A DNA stretch of 64,000 nt, from positions 186,001-250,000 of the forward strand of contig CAXBEV010000001.1 of assembly GCA_963974935.1 (NCBI GenBank). Direction: 5' to 3'. The notes under the pieces were generated by a model. The model did no database searches. It saw nothing but the letters and a program-made list of their open reading frames with translations, and had not been told where the DNA came from. Source of the stretch: UBA4479 sp963974935. Its GTDB lineage: Bacteria > Pseudomonadota > Alphaproteobacteria > Rhodospirillales > Casp-alpha2. This document shows positions 14,696-23,941 of this stretch, one piece after another; position 1 is the first letter of the stretch, and each line of letters starts with the position of its first letter. The translations under genes and the position numbers were made by a program.

Positions 14696-15796
14696 ATGGG
14701 ATTCAATTGCGGGATCGTTGGCCTGCCGAACGTCGGCAAATCGACGCTTTTTAATGCGCTGACGCAAACCGCGCAGGCGGAAGCAGCGAACTTTCCGTTT
14801 TGCACGATTGAGCCGAACACCGGTCGCGTGACCGTTCCCGATCCTAGGCTTGATGCCATTGCCGCCATCACCAAGCCGCAAAAGGTCGTCCCCACCAGTT
14901 TGGAATTTGTTGATATTGCTGGTCTTGTGCGTGGTGCCTCCAAGGGCGAAGGCCTCGGCAACCAGTTCTTGGCGAACATCCGCGAGGTGGATGCGATCTG
15001 TCATGTGTTGCGCTGCTTCGAAGATGAAAACGTGACCCACGTCGAAGGCAAGATTGATCCCATCGCCGATGCAGAAACGGTTGAAACCGAATTGATGCTG
15101 GCCGACATGGAAAGCCTGGAAAAGCGCGAGATTCCGCTGATGAAACGGATTCGTGGCGGCGACAAAGACGCGACGAAGGAATTGGATATCTGCAATCGTG
15201 CGCTGGCCTTGCTGCGCGACGGCAAGCCGGCCCGCGTGCTGGAACTCGCAGACGACGAGAAACGCGCATTCAAAATGCTGCAACTGCTGACCGGTAAACC
15301 GGTGCTGTATATTTGTAACGTCGAAGAAGACATGGCCGCCGAAGGCAACAGCCAATCCGCGCGCGTGTTTGAGAAAGCCGCTGCCGAGGGCGCCGAGGCC
15401 GTGGTGATCTCGGCCAAGATCGAAGAAGAAATCGCCCAGTTGAGTTCGGCTGAAGAAAAGGCTGAGTTCTTGGAAACACTGGGTCTCGAAGAAACCGGCC
15501 TCGCCCGGGTTATTCGCGCCGGCTACAAACTGTTGTCGTTGATCACGTTCTTCACTCAAGGTCCTAAAGAGGTCCGCGCCTGGACCGTGCACGGCGGCGC
15601 TAAAGCACCCGACGCGGCGGGTGCCATTCATACCGATTTCCAGCGTGGCTTTATCCGGGCCGAAACCATCGCCTATGATGATTTTATTTCATTGGGCGGT
15701 GAGCAGGCCTGCAAAGACGCTGGCAAGGTGCGCCAAGAGGGTAAGGAATACCTCGTCCATGACGGTGATCTGATGCTGTTTAAGTTCAACGTTTAG
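14696..15796 (+). CDS. ychF: redox-regulated ATPase YchF (OLA1 family)
   Basis: YchF is a ribosome-associated P-loop NTPase that prefers ATP and is linked to oxidative-stress control. The 366-residue protein has G1 GLPNVGKST at about residues 8-16, the NFPFCTIEPN segment, DIAGLVRGASKGEGLGNQFL, a coiled coil in the middle and a C-terminal TGS domain (FFTQGPKEVRAWTV ... FNV). It begins three bases after pth. Confidence 0.97.
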   Translation: MGFNCGIVGLPNVGKSTLFNALTQTAQAEAANFPFCTIEPNTGRVTVPDPRLDAIAAITKPQKVVPTSLEFVDIAGLVRGASKGEGLGNQFLANIREVDAICHVLRCFEDENVTHVEGKIDPIADAETVETELMLADMESLEKREIPLMKRIRGGDKDATKELDICNRALALLRDGKPARVLELADDEKRAFKMLQLLTGKPVLYICNVEEDMAAEGNSQSARVFEKAAAEGAEAVVISAKIEEEIAQLSSAEEKAEFLETLGLEETGLARVIRAGYKLLSLITFFTQGPKEVRAWTVHGGAKAPDAAGAIHTDFQRGFIRAETIAYDDFISLGGEQACKDAGKVRQEGKEYLVHDGDLMLFKFNV

Positions 15797-15836
15797 GCGT
15801 CTCGAAGGCTCAACGTCCGCATCAAAGGAGCGCCCC

Positions 15837-16160
15837 ATGCATTGGCTCTTTATGATCGCCGCCATCTGTTTTGAAGTGGTCGGTACCATCTCGTTGAAAT
15901 TGTCGATGGGGTTCACCAAGCCGGTGTTTGTCATCATCACCGTGCTTGGTTATCTGGTAAGCTTGGGTTTACTTGGTCTCGCCCTCAAGGGTATCCCTGT
16001 GTCAGCCGCCTATGCAGTGTGGTCCGGGCTCGGTACAGCACTGGTCGCAGTGATAGGAATCGCGGCACTGGGTGAGCCGGCCAGCGCGCTCAGGTTTGCC
16101 TGCATCGCGCTGATCATCACCGGCGTCGTCGGACTATACCTGGTCGACCGCGCGGTTTAA
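15837..16160 (+). CDS. small multidrug resistance (SMR) family transporter
   Basis: The 107-residue protein has four membrane helices and the essential glutamate of SMR proteins in helix 1 (Glu13, CFEVVGT). The helix 3 signature AYAVWSGLGTALVAVIG and helix 4 follow the EmrE/Gdx pattern. It exports small cations such as quaternary ammonium or guanidinium by proton exchange; EmrE-like and Gdx/SugE-like subtypes cannot be separated safely here. AAGGAG precedes the ATG. Its stop overlaps the convergent YqaA gene by four bases. Confidence 0.88.
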   Translation: MHWLFMIAAICFEVVGTISLKLSMGFTKPVFVIITVLGYLVSLGLLGLALKGIPVSAAYAVWSGLGTALVAVIGIAALGEPASALRFACIALIITGVVGLYLVDRAV

Positions 16161-16612
16161 GCGCCCGTCCAATGCAGGGTGATTGCGGCGATGGCGACGT
16201 AGCGGATCAACTTACCGATGGTGACGAAAATCACGAACGGCACGATGTGGCAGCGCAGCACGCCGGCGACCACAGTCAGCGGGTCGCCGATAATCGGCGC
16301 CCATGCCAGCAACAGTGACCAGTATCCAAATCGCTGATACCAGCCGATGGCACGGTCGTAATGCGCTTCCGACACCGGAAACCATTTTTTGTGACGGAGC
16401 TCGGAAAAGTACCGACCGAGCACCCAGTTCAACATTGCCCCTAACACGTTGCCCGCCGTTGCCGTCGCCACCAACGCCCACACTTGGTCGGCGCGCTCAA
16501 TCAACAAGCCTGCCAGCACGGCTTCAGAGACCACGGGCAGCATCGTGGCGGCCAAAAACGCACTCGTAAACAGGCCGCCATAAACGGTAAATATCGTCGA
16601 CATATCTTCCAT
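16157..16612 (-). CDS. YqaA family (DedA-like) membrane protein
   Basis: The 151-residue protein has about four hydrophobic segments and the SNARE-associated/VTT-like pattern of YqaA: an N-terminal ATMLPVVSEAVLAGLL, GNVLGAMLNWVLGRYF, a re-entrant part and LLLAWAPIIGDPLTVVAGVLR. Relatives of DedA act in lipid flipping or proton homeostasis; the YqaA role is not known. It follows the DUF454 gene with no gap. An internal ATG at 16603 is an alternative start. Confidence 0.8.
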   Translation of the reverse strand: MEDMSTIFTVYGGLFTSAFLAATMLPVVSEAVLAGLLIERADQVWALVATATAGNVLGAMLNWVLGRYFSELRHKKWFPVSEAHYDRAIGWYQRFGYWSLLLAWAPIIGDPLTVVAGVLRCHIVPFVIFVTIGKLIRYVAIAAITLHWTGA

Positions 16613-17086
16613 TTACGGTCTCTTCGACATTGTCGGTGGATGGCTCGGGCGGGTTGCGACATATAGGCCGGCAGGCAGCATGACGGTGGCCAGCGCCACT
16701 GGCAGTTGCCAGTCTTCGGCAACCCAGATCGCGACGTATAGAAAACTCAGTGTCATCACCAATACGGCAAATACTTTGGCACGCACCCCGATGACCCGAT
16801 GTTGATGCCAGTCTCGAACGGGGCCGCCGAAGCTCGAGTGATACCAAAGCCATGCCTGAAATCGAGTCGAGCTTTTTGAAAATGCCCAAAGCGCTGCGAT
16901 TAAAAATACCGTCGTCGGCAATACCGGCACGAACACGCCAATGATCCCGATGCCGACCAACACCAGACCGAGCCCACACAAAAACCAGCGTAGCCACTTT
17001 GGTGCCGGTGCGATGGGCGGTGGTGGGGCAATCTCGAATGGGGCGTGGGTGTCGTCGGCTTTGATCGGCTGCATGGGATAGAGCAT
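16613..17086 (-). CDS. DUF454 (YbaN-like) inner membrane protein
   Basis: The 157-residue protein starts with a proline-rich cytosolic stretch (PFEIAPPPPIAPAPKW) and then has three to four membrane helices with GLGLVLVGIGIIGVFVPVLPTTVFLIAALWAFSKSS split over residues 38-72, the DUF454 signature, and HSSFGGPVRDW. No function is established. The ATG at 17074 (MQPIK) is an alternative start. Its stop codon directly adjoins the YqaA start, so the two form an operon. Confidence 0.8.
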   Translation of the reverse strand: MLYPMQPIKADDTHAPFEIAPPPPIAPAPKWLRWFLCGLGLVLVGIGIIGVFVPVLPTTVFLIAALWAFSKSSTRFQAWLWYHSSFGGPVRDWHQHRVIGVRAKVFAVLVMTLSFLYVAIWVAEDWQLPVALATVMLPAGLYVATRPSHPPTMSKRP

Positions 17087-17131
17087 ACTCGGGCCAAATC
17101 GATAACGCGAGACACGGAACAGTTTCTTTTG

Positions 17132-17839
17132 ATGACGTCACATCCCATCCCTGCACACCTGCCATTCGGCGCCAAGATCGATGACGATGGTATCTGGGCG
17201 CAATTGTTGACTCGGGTGCCGGGCGCGCCGACTCGTCGCCCAGCGTTGTTCTTGGATCGGGACGGTGTGTTGGTCGAAGAAGTGCACTATTTGCACAAAG
17301 TATCCGATATGCGCGTGATGCCGGGTGCGGTAGATGCCATACGTGCGGCGAATGCGCGTGGTGTGCCGGTGGTCGTCGTCACCAATCAAGCCGGTATTGG
17401 GCGCGGCACCTATGGCTGGGCCGAATTTATCGATGTGCAAGACGCAATGTTGGACGCGCTCGCTGATGCCGGTGGGTTCGTCAACGCAGTCTTCGCCTGC
17501 CCGCATCACGCGGACGGCGTTGCCCCTTATAACGTGCCGGATCATCCGGGCCGTAAACCCAATCCGGGTATGTTGTTGGCCGCGGCTGAAATAATGCCGA
17601 TAGACCTTTCTGGTTCATGGATCATCGGCGACCGTGCCGGCGACATCGCGGCGGCAAAGCGCGCCGGCTGCGCGGGCGCCGTCCATGTTGCCTGTGGACA
17701 CGGCAGCGACGCCGGAGAGCGCATGAAAGCCCAATCCTATGCGGGCGCTGCGTTCACCGTGTTGGCTGCAGGCACGATCATGGATGCCTACTCGCAAATT
17801 CCCCTTTTGACCACGCCGACTTCGGAGCCCGCCACATGA
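17132..17839 (+). CDS. HAD-IIIA phosphatase (GmhB/HisB-like)
   Basis: The 235-residue protein has the HAD motifs FLDRDGV (nucleophile Asp42, acid Asp44), VTNQAGIGRG, RKPNPGML (Lys) and IGDRAGDIAAAKRAG. This is the pattern of D-glycero-D-manno-heptose 1,7-bisphosphate phosphatase and histidinol phosphatase. The zinc loop is half lost: CPHH is present but the C-x-C before RKP is replaced by DHPG. About 38 extra residues precede the HAD core. I use the ATG at 17132. The last bases overlap the next start (ATGA). hldD at 3183 makes a heptose pathway role plausible. Confidence 0.75.
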   Translation: MTSHPIPAHLPFGAKIDDDGIWAQLLTRVPGAPTRRPALFLDRDGVLVEEVHYLHKVSDMRVMPGAVDAIRAANARGVPVVVVTNQAGIGRGTYGWAEFIDVQDAMLDALADAGGFVNAVFACPHHADGVAPYNVPDHPGRKPNPGMLLAAAEIMPIDLSGSWIIGDRAGDIAAAKRAGCAGAVHVACGHGSDAGERMKAQSYAGAAFTVLAAGTIMDAYSQIPLLTTPTSEPAT

Positions 17840-19290
17840 CTCAGACCGCTGATATCAAAATCATCAACGCGCATATGATCGACGGGACCGGCGCGCCGAT
17901 GGTGATGGGCGACATTGCCCTCAAGGACGGACGTATTACGGCGCTCGGTAATGTGAACGAGGTCATCGCCGAGCATATGATCGATGCCGCTGGCCTGATG
18001 GTGACGCCGGGCTTTATCGATTGCCACACCCACGATGACCGGGCGTTGCTGGACGACCCTGATATGCACTGCAAGATCAGCCAAGGCGTGACCACGGTGG
18101 TGGGCGGCAACTGCGGCGTCAGCTTGGCGCCGTTCGTGCCTGCGGACGATTGGGAAATGCCGGTGCCGATGGCGTTGCTGGGGCGTAAGGATCAGTATCG
18201 GTTCCCTGAATTTTCTGACTACGTGCGCGCGTTCGAGAACGCAACGCCGGCGCTGAACGGCGCGATGCTGTGCGGCCACAATACGCTCCGTGCCGAAGCC
18301 ATGCAGGGTGATGTGTCCAGGCCCGCCGACGAAAATGAATTGGCGCGCATGCGGGCGCGGCTAAGCGATGCGCTGGATGCCGGCGCGATCGGCGTCAGTT
18401 CGGGCCTGATGTATCCGGCAGGTTTCGAAGCGCCGACGTCCGAGGTCGCGGCAATGGCCGAAGTGGCGGGCGCCAAGGGCGGCTTGTATGCGACGCACCT
18501 GCGTAACGAAGCCGACAAGTTGGTGCAGTCCATTGAAGAAGCCGCCGAGATCGGTCGTGCCGGTGCGCTGCCCGTCGTGCTGTCGCATCACAAGGTGACA
18601 GGCCGCTCGAACTGGGGCGGCACCAAGGTATCGTTGCGCCGCATCGAACAATTGGCCGAAGGGCAGACCATCCACTTCGACGTCTACCCCTACATCGCCA
18701 GCGCGACGGCCTTGATGGCCGGGCGGATCGGTGAGGCGGAAAAAGTGTTGATTGTGGCGTCCGACAAACACCCGAAAACGGCGGGATGGTATTTGCACGA
18801 CATCGCCGAAGAATGGGGGATGACGCAGGTCGAGGCTGCAGAAGAACTCATGCCCGCGCAGGCGATCTATTTTGCGATGCACGAAGACGACGTGCGCCGC
18901 GTCCTGCAGCATCCGCGTGCGATGATCGGCTCTGACGGCATTCCCGGCACCGACGCACCGCACCCACGATTGTGGGGCTCGTTTCCGCGCGTGCTCGGCT
19001 ACTACAGCCGCGATGAACATCTGTTTTCGTTGGAGACCGCCGTGCATAAGATGACTGGCCTGACGGCGCAGGTATTCGGTTTTAAGGATCGCGGTGTGTT
19101 GGCGGTCGGCGCCATCGCCGATATCACCATGTTCGATGCCACAACGGTGCTCGACCGCGCCACATTTGAAGAACCGACGACACCTGCCGACGGCATCCGC
19201 CATGTCATCGTCGGCGGCGATATCGTGCTTGAAGACGGCCGCCGCACACCGGCCCGACCCGGACGCATGGTGCGTCGTTCTGCTGCCTAA
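17836..19290 (+). CDS. N-acyl-D-amino-acid deacylase family amidohydrolase
   Basis: The 484-residue metal-dependent amidohydrolase shows the N-terminal beta part (IKIINAHMIDGTGAP), the metal motif PGFIDCHTHDDRALL, GVTTVVGGNCGVSLAPF, LSHHKVTGRSNWG and a C-terminal IMFDATTVLDRATFEEP typical of D-aminoacylases. These hydrolyse N-acyl-D-amino acids or related amides. It is translationally coupled to the HAD phosphatase by an ATGA overlap. Its stop overlaps the convergent M20 peptidase stop by four bases. Exact substrate unknown. Confidence 0.85.
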   Translation: MTQTADIKIINAHMIDGTGAPMVMGDIALKDGRITALGNVNEVIAEHMIDAAGLMVTPGFIDCHTHDDRALLDDPDMHCKISQGVTTVVGGNCGVSLAPFVPADDWEMPVPMALLGRKDQYRFPEFSDYVRAFENATPALNGAMLCGHNTLRAEAMQGDVSRPADENELARMRARLSDALDAGAIGVSSGLMYPAGFEAPTSEVAAMAEVAGAKGGLYATHLRNEADKLVQSIEEAAEIGRAGALPVVLSHHKVTGRSNWGGTKVSLRRIEQLAEGQTIHFDVYPYIASATALMAGRIGEAEKVLIVASDKHPKTAGWYLHDIAEEWGMTQVEAAEELMPAQAIYFAMHEDDVRRVLQHPRAMIGSDGIPGTDAPHPRLWGSFPRVLGYYSRDEHLFSLETAVHKMTGLTAQVFGFKDRGVLAVGAIADITMFDATTVLDRATFEEPTTPADGIRHVIVGGDIVLEDGRRTPARPGRMVRRSAA

Positions 19291-20447
19291 TCTAGGGTTT
19301 CCATTAGGCGCACCATCAGACGGCAGCGTTCGACCAAGCTGGAATAATAGATGTACTCGTCGTTGGAGTGCGCGCCGTGGCCATCGGCGCCGAGTCCGTC
19401 CAGGGTTGGGATGCCGAGCGCGCCGGTGAAATTGCCGTCCGACCCGCCGCCTGTTTTCAGATCTTGCAGATCAAAGCCGATTTCGGCGGCCAGACTTTTG
19501 GCATGGTTGAACAGTTTTTCGATGCCCTCGAACTTTTCATAAGGCGGGCGATCGACGCCGCCGGTAACCGTGATCGTGCACGCTTCGTCATCCGCTTTGA
19601 GGCCTTCGACATATGCCATCACTTCGGCAGCCGCGTCCATGTCGGGGATGCGGATATCAACGCTGATCTGGCAGTCTTCGGGCACGACATTGGTCAACGT
19701 GCCGCCGGAAATAATACCGACCGAGCAGGTCTGGCTTTTATCGTAATCGGTCAGCGCTTCGAGTTTAATAATAATTTTCGCCATTTCATGAATCGCCGAA
19801 TGACCGTCCATATGGCGCACACCCGCATGTGCAGGCACACCTTTGACGTTGATTTCGTATTGTAGGCGCCCGTTTCGGGCGGTGACGATCTTGCCGCCTT
19901 CGCGGGCCGGTTCGGTGACCAGGACATACTTATGCTTTTTGCCTTCTTCGGCGATCATTGCTTTCGAGGTCGGTGAGCCGATTTCTTCTTCGGGGATGAA
20001 CATGAAGGTGACCGGCAGCGGCGTCTCACGACCTTCACGAATCAGATGACGCATGGCGTGCAGCGCGATGTAGGCGCCGGCTTTCATATCATAGATGCCG
20101 GGCCCATAGACCTTGTCACCCTCACGCCGGATCGGGTTTTTCGTGTCTTTGATGCCGATCGGATGCACGGTGTCCAAGTGCGATAAGACTAATATTCCAG
20201 GTGTATCGCCATCTTGGCCTTTGTGACCCCACGGCGTGCGACAGCGAAGAATATCACCGAACCCGTCGACGCCCGGCGTGCGCTCGATATTTAAGCCCAG
20301 CGTTTCGGCTTCGTTTTTCACTCGGTCGACCATGCGGTTGACCGCGACACCGTCGTGGCTCGGGCTCTCGATATCGACCCATTCGATGATTCCTTTCAGG
20401 ATTTCGTCGGCGTCGAGGGCGGGAAGATTGGGCGCGGGATTGTTCAT
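19287..20447 (-). CDS. M20 family metallopeptidase
   Basis: The 386-residue protein has the M20 two-zinc motifs: LSHLDTVHP (His, with catalytic Asp), GIYDMKAGAYIAL (bridging Asp), FIPEEEIGS (catalytic and ligand Glu), TEPAREGG and a final His in GHGAHSNDEYI. The dimerisation domain interrupts the catalytic domain at about residues 190-300. The closest well-known relatives are carboxypeptidase G2-like and ArgE/DapE-like enzymes that cut N-acyl or dipeptide bonds. It is divergent from the acetyltransferase gene at 20543. Confidence 0.88.
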   Translation of the reverse strand: MNNPAPNLPALDADEILKGIIEWVDIESPSHDGVAVNRMVDRVKNEAETLGLNIERTPGVDGFGDILRCRTPWGHKGQDGDTPGILVLSHLDTVHPIGIKDTKNPIRREGDKVYGPGIYDMKAGAYIALHAMRHLIREGRETPLPVTFMFIPEEEIGSPTSKAMIAEEGKKHKYVLVTEPAREGGKIVTARNGRLQYEINVKGVPAHAGVRHMDGHSAIHEMAKIIIKLEALTDYDKSQTCSVGIISGGTLTNVVPEDCQISVDIRIPDMDAAAEVMAYVEGLKADDEACTITVTGGVDRPPYEKFEGIEKLFNHAKSLAAEIGFDLQDLKTGGGSDGNFTGALGIPTLDGLGADGHGAHSNDEYIYYSSLVERCRLMVRLMETLD

Positions 20448-20542
20448 GATATGCTCCGGGATGCGTTTAGAATACCAATCAGGTTAAACTCCTTGCGGCT
20501 CCGGTCAAGGCGATGAGAATGTTAAAAAAGGGAGCATCCAAC

Positions 20543-21007
20543 ATGCCATTATTTGAAGGTCTAACCTTGCGTCAAGCGGCCAAAGCGGATGTGGACGCCA
20601 TTGTCGCCCTGCTCGCCGACGATCCTTTGGGTCAGTCCCGTGAACGACCGGGCGACCCGCTTTACCTAGATGCATTTCAGGCGCTCGAGGGTGATCCCAA
20701 CAATGAACTTTGGGTGTTGGACGCAGGCAACGGCAAAATTGCCGGCGTGCTGCAGCTGACGTTTATTCCAGGCCTTAGCCGCCTAGGCGCCTTGCGCGCG
20801 ATGATTGAAAGTGTGCGTGTCGGCGATGCCTGGCAAGGTAAGGGCGTCGGGCGCTGGCTGTTCGAACAGATGATCGCGCGTGCCCGCGAACGCGGCGCGG
20901 TGCTGGTGCAACTGACTTCGGACAAAGCGCGACCAGATGCGCTCCGATTTTATGAAAGCCTCGGGTTCGTGGCCTCGCATGAAGGTTTTAAGCTAAAGCT
21001 CGACTAG
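20543..21007 (+). CDS. GNAT family N-acetyltransferase
   Basis: The 154-residue protein has the GNAT acetyl-CoA loop VGDAWQGKGVGRWLFEQM (R/Q-x-x-G-x-G/A) and a C-terminal ALRFYESLGFVASHEGFKL, as in GNATs acting on small molecules. The ATG at 20543 has GGGAG eight bases upstream; the earlier start at 20513 would place that site in the gene. It converges with another GNAT gene with a four-base overlap of stops. Substrate unknown. Confidence 0.85.
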   Translation: MPLFEGLTLRQAAKADVDAIVALLADDPLGQSRERPGDPLYLDAFQALEGDPNNELWVLDAGNGKIAGVLQLTFIPGLSRLGALRAMIESVRVGDAWQGKGVGRWLFEQMIARARERGAVLVQLTSDKARPDALRFYESLGFVASHEGFKLKLD

Positions 21008-21447
21008 GCTCCCCTCAGCAGGTTTTTCCGCAGCATCCGCCCGCGTGAGACCTCTTCAAAGCCTTCTCGGGTATAGAACGCGAACGCACCTTCGCGGTGT
21101 TGGCTGGTGTGCAGTGAGATCGAGGATAGGCCGCGTGCCTGTGCCCAAGATTCAGCAGCTTGCATCAACGCGCGACCGATACCGGTGCGCTGCTTGGCTT
21201 CGCTGACGACCAAAGATTGCACATACGCTTCAAGCGGTTTTTCCAGAGCTGCGCGTTGGTAAACGTGCAGGATGCCCAAAACCTCGCCGTCTATGCGACC
21301 GGTAAACACGGCGTGGTCGTCGTAAGCGCAGACGGCTTGGAAACGTTTTGCGAGTTCGGCGATCTCGATTTCGTAACCAAGATCGCGCATCAACCGTTGC
21401 GTGTCACCCAGGTCCGCCTCGGATAGCAGAGAGATTTCAATCGTCAT
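21004..21447 (-). CDS. GNAT family N-acetyltransferase
   Basis: The 147-residue protein has the GNAT signature VVSEAKQRTGIGRALMQAA and HREGAFAFYTREGFEEVSRGRML. The true start is the ATG at 21447; the longer frame reaching 21699 lies inside the gamma-glutamyltransferase gene in another frame. The eight-base distance to that gene's stop suggests one transcript. Substrate unknown. Confidence 0.85.
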   Translation of the reverse strand: MTIEISLLSEADLGDTQRLMRDLGYEIEIAELAKRFQAVCAYDDHAVFTGRIDGEVLGILHVYQRAALEKPLEAYVQSLVVSEAKQRTGIGRALMQAAESWAQARGLSSISLHTSQHREGAFAFYTREGFEEVSRGRMLRKNLLRGA

Positions 21448-21454
21448 CGATGGT

Positions 21455-23062
21455 TCAGAGGCCAAGCGCCATGCCGTCGCGACCGGGGTCCGCGCCGCCG
21501 TCCAGGCCATCGTCGGTGATACGAATCGCGTGCACACCGGCGAAGTGGTAACTGACCGCATAGCGGCGGATTTGATAGCCCTCCGCCTCAAGCGCCGCTT
21601 GGGTGCGCCGGGGAATACGGTTGACGATTTCGATGAGGTCGCTGGTTGCCGAGAATCGCGGCGCGGAGACGGCTTGCTGCGCATCCATGCCGAAATCAAG
21701 CGCGTTCAAAATGCCCTGCAACACGCCCATGGCGATATAAGTGCCGCCGGGTGCGCCGATCAACAGCACCGGCTTATCGTTTTTGAAAACCATCGTCGGC
21801 GCCATCGAGGTAAAGCGCGCTTTGCCCGGTGCCAGCGAGCCGGTCATGCCGGGCCTGGGATCGAAAACGCCCATACAGCCGTTGTAAACGAAGCCGAGAC
21901 CTTCCGTGACGACGCCGGACGGCATGCCTAGCGAATGCGTCAGCGAAACGCAGTTGCCGTCGTTATCAATGCTGCACACATGCGTGGTTTCTTTTTGATC
22001 TGTACCCTTTTGCAGGCGCGGCACATGGGTTTTCTCACCAGACTTGATCCGATCTGCGAGCGTCTTGGCATAGTCTTTTGATAGCAAATGATCTAACGGG
22101 ACATCGACGAAGCGGGGGTCGCCGACGGACGTATCCTTATCGACGGTGGCAATTTTCATCGCTTCAGCGACGGTGCGGATGTAGTCGGGGCTGTTATGGC
22201 CCATTGCCTTCAGGTCAAAGTTTTCGAGGATGTTCAGCATTTGCAGAACCATCACGCCGCCGCCGGGCGGCGGGTTGGAGGCGACGCGGTAGCCGCGATA
22301 CTCCGTCCACAACAGATCGGTGTTTTCAGGGCCGGCGTTCTTCAGGTCTTGTGCCGAGATATGGCCGCCGTTGGCCTCCATATCGGCAACGATCTTTGCT
22401 GCGATCTCACCTTCGTAGAAATCGTCGGCGCCGACGTCGGCGATGCGTCGATAGGTCGCGGCCAAGTCCGGGTTTTTCAGCAGCGCGCCCATTTTGATTT
22501 TCGATCCGTCGGCGTTCAGATAAATCTTTGCCGTCGCCGGAGAGCCGCGCAGATATTCGTAATGATCAACACGCCCGCCGGGCTCGTGTTGATCCCAGAA
22601 ATAGCGCACATGCGGGCGCACTTGCCAGCCTTGTTCCAAATGTTGGATGGCGGGCTGAATGGCTTCGGCCAAGCTTTTCGTGCCCCAAGTCTTAAGTGCC
22701 GTGTCATAGGCGCGTAGGCTTTCAGGCGTCGCAATCGCTTCGTAGCCAACCTCGTTGACGCGGCCTTTGAGGATAAAGCCGAACCCATCTTCACACTCGG
22801 CAACGAGCTTGTCGGCCCACATGTCCGGTGTCACCGAGGCCGGCGCACGGGCATGAAAATCCAAGCACTGGTGCACGCCGATCTTCGGCATATACACATG
22901 CATTGAGCCGAACCCGGCGATCCCTGACATAAATGGGTCGACGGCGGTTTGTGTCAGTGCGGTGGCAATCGCAGCATCAACGGCGTTGCCGCCGGCACGC
23001 AGCATCTCGACACCGGCTTCGACGGCTTCCGGCTGCGGCGCCGTGACCATGCCCTGTTTCAT
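21455..23062 (-). CDS. gamma-glutamyltransferase family protein
   Basis: The 535-residue protein is an Ntn hydrolase of the GGT family. Visible are the N-terminal AVEAGVEMLRAGGNAVDAAIA, and TTHVCSIDNDGNCVSLTHSL, where the second Thr is the expected autocleavage site and nucleophile, and the later GAPGGTYIAMGVLQ. No signal peptide is present, unlike periplasmic glutathione-degrading GGT, so a cytosolic amidase of the YwrD type or capsule/lactam-type enzyme is more likely. It follows the class II aldolase gene by a few bases. The start at 23062 lacks a strong ribosome-binding site. Confidence 0.85.
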   Translation of the reverse strand: MKQGMVTAPQPEAVEAGVEMLRAGGNAVDAAIATALTQTAVDPFMSGIAGFGSMHVYMPKIGVHQCLDFHARAPASVTPDMWADKLVAECEDGFGFILKGRVNEVGYEAIATPESLRAYDTALKTWGTKSLAEAIQPAIQHLEQGWQVRPHVRYFWDQHEPGGRVDHYEYLRGSPATAKIYLNADGSKIKMGALLKNPDLAATYRRIADVGADDFYEGEIAAKIVADMEANGGHISAQDLKNAGPENTDLLWTEYRGYRVASNPPPGGGVMVLQMLNILENFDLKAMGHNSPDYIRTVAEAMKIATVDKDTSVGDPRFVDVPLDHLLSKDYAKTLADRIKSGEKTHVPRLQKGTDQKETTHVCSIDNDGNCVSLTHSLGMPSGVVTEGLGFVYNGCMGVFDPRPGMTGSLAPGKARFTSMAPTMVFKNDKPVLLIGAPGGTYIAMGVLQGILNALDFGMDAQQAVSAPRFSATSDLIEIVNRIPRRTQAALEAEGYQIRRYAVSYHFAGVHAIRITDDGLDGGADPGRDGMALGL

Positions 23063-23067
23063 AGGGG

Positions 23068-23847
23068 TCACTCGGCGTAGCCGGGGTCGATTTTGTCCAG
23101 CATGCGCTTCAGCGCTTCCCACTGCACAGCGGCATTACCACCGGATGAATAAGATTCGGCAAACTGTTGTGCCGTGTGCTCGCAGACTCCGGGCGATGGG
23201 AACACAAGCTCGGCCCCGCCGGACTGTGCTTTAAGCTGCAATTCGCATGAATCGTTGAGGCGCTTGTGCAGGATGAATGCGTGCGCAACGCTTTCGCCGA
23301 CCGTCATCAGGCCGTGGTTGGTGAGGATCATGGCATTTAGATCGCCAAGATCGGCGGCCAGACGCTCGCGCTCGTCCAGATTATCGGCGATACCTTCGAA
23401 AGCGTGGTATGCGACGCGATTATAAAAACACATCGATTTTTGATTGAGCATCAACAAGCCCTGCTTTTGTGCAGAGACCGCCATGCCTTCCATGGTGTGC
23501 GTGTGCATCACGCACACCGCGTCTTCGCGGTTCATGTGGATTGCCGAATGGATGGTGTAACCGGCTTTGATATAGCCGAACGGGCTTTCCATGATCTTGT
23601 TGCCGTCGCAATCAATCTTGATCAGCGACGATGCGGTGATCTCTTCGAATTTCAGGCCAAACGGATTGATCAGAAAATGATGATCGGTGTTGGGGATGCG
23701 CGCCGAGTTATGGGTGAACAAAAGATCATCCCAGCCGTAGTGTGCGACCAACCGGTAACACGCCGCGAGATCGACTCGCATTTGCCATTCTTCTTCGGAA
23801 ACCCGGTCACGGATAGACGGTAGTTCCAGGGCATGCACGTTGCTCAT
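23068..23847 (-). CDS. class II aldolase/adducin family protein
   Basis: The 259-residue protein has the zinc histidines CVMHTHTMEGMA (HxH) and LTNHGLMTVGES (third His), with WDDLLFTHNSARIP and LINPFGLKFEEIT as in this family. Members cleave or decarboxylate sugar phosphates and related hydroxyacids; those with the long C-terminus are often found with degradative operons. The ATG at 23847 is preceded by GGGGAGGA. It is the first gene of a minus-strand group with GGT and GNAT, divergent from the CocE-type hydrolase. Substrate unknown. Confidence 0.82.
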   Translation of the reverse strand: MSNVHALELPSIRDRVSEEEWQMRVDLAACYRLVAHYGWDDLLFTHNSARIPNTDHHFLINPFGLKFEEITASSLIKIDCDGNKIMESPFGYIKAGYTIHSAIHMNREDAVCVMHTHTMEGMAVSAQKQGLLMLNQKSMCFYNRVAYHAFEGIADNLDERERLAADLGDLNAMILTNHGLMTVGESVAHAFILHKRLNDSCELQLKAQSGGAELVFPSPGVCEHTAQQFAESYSSGGNAAVQWEALKRMLDKIDPGYAE

Positions 23848-23941
23848 GTCATTTCCTCCCCATTTATTTGCCACTTTTACTTTTGCTAGCGTCTCGCATT
23901 GTCGGCTATTCTGCAAGTCTGTGCTGGAGGGGAACGACCAA

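Noticed and set aside
21448..21699. N-terminal extension of the second acetyltransferase to 231 residues
   Set aside because: The first 84 residues lie in another frame of the gamma-glutamyltransferase gene and are rich in Ser, Arg and Pro; the GNAT fold begins at the ATG at 21447.
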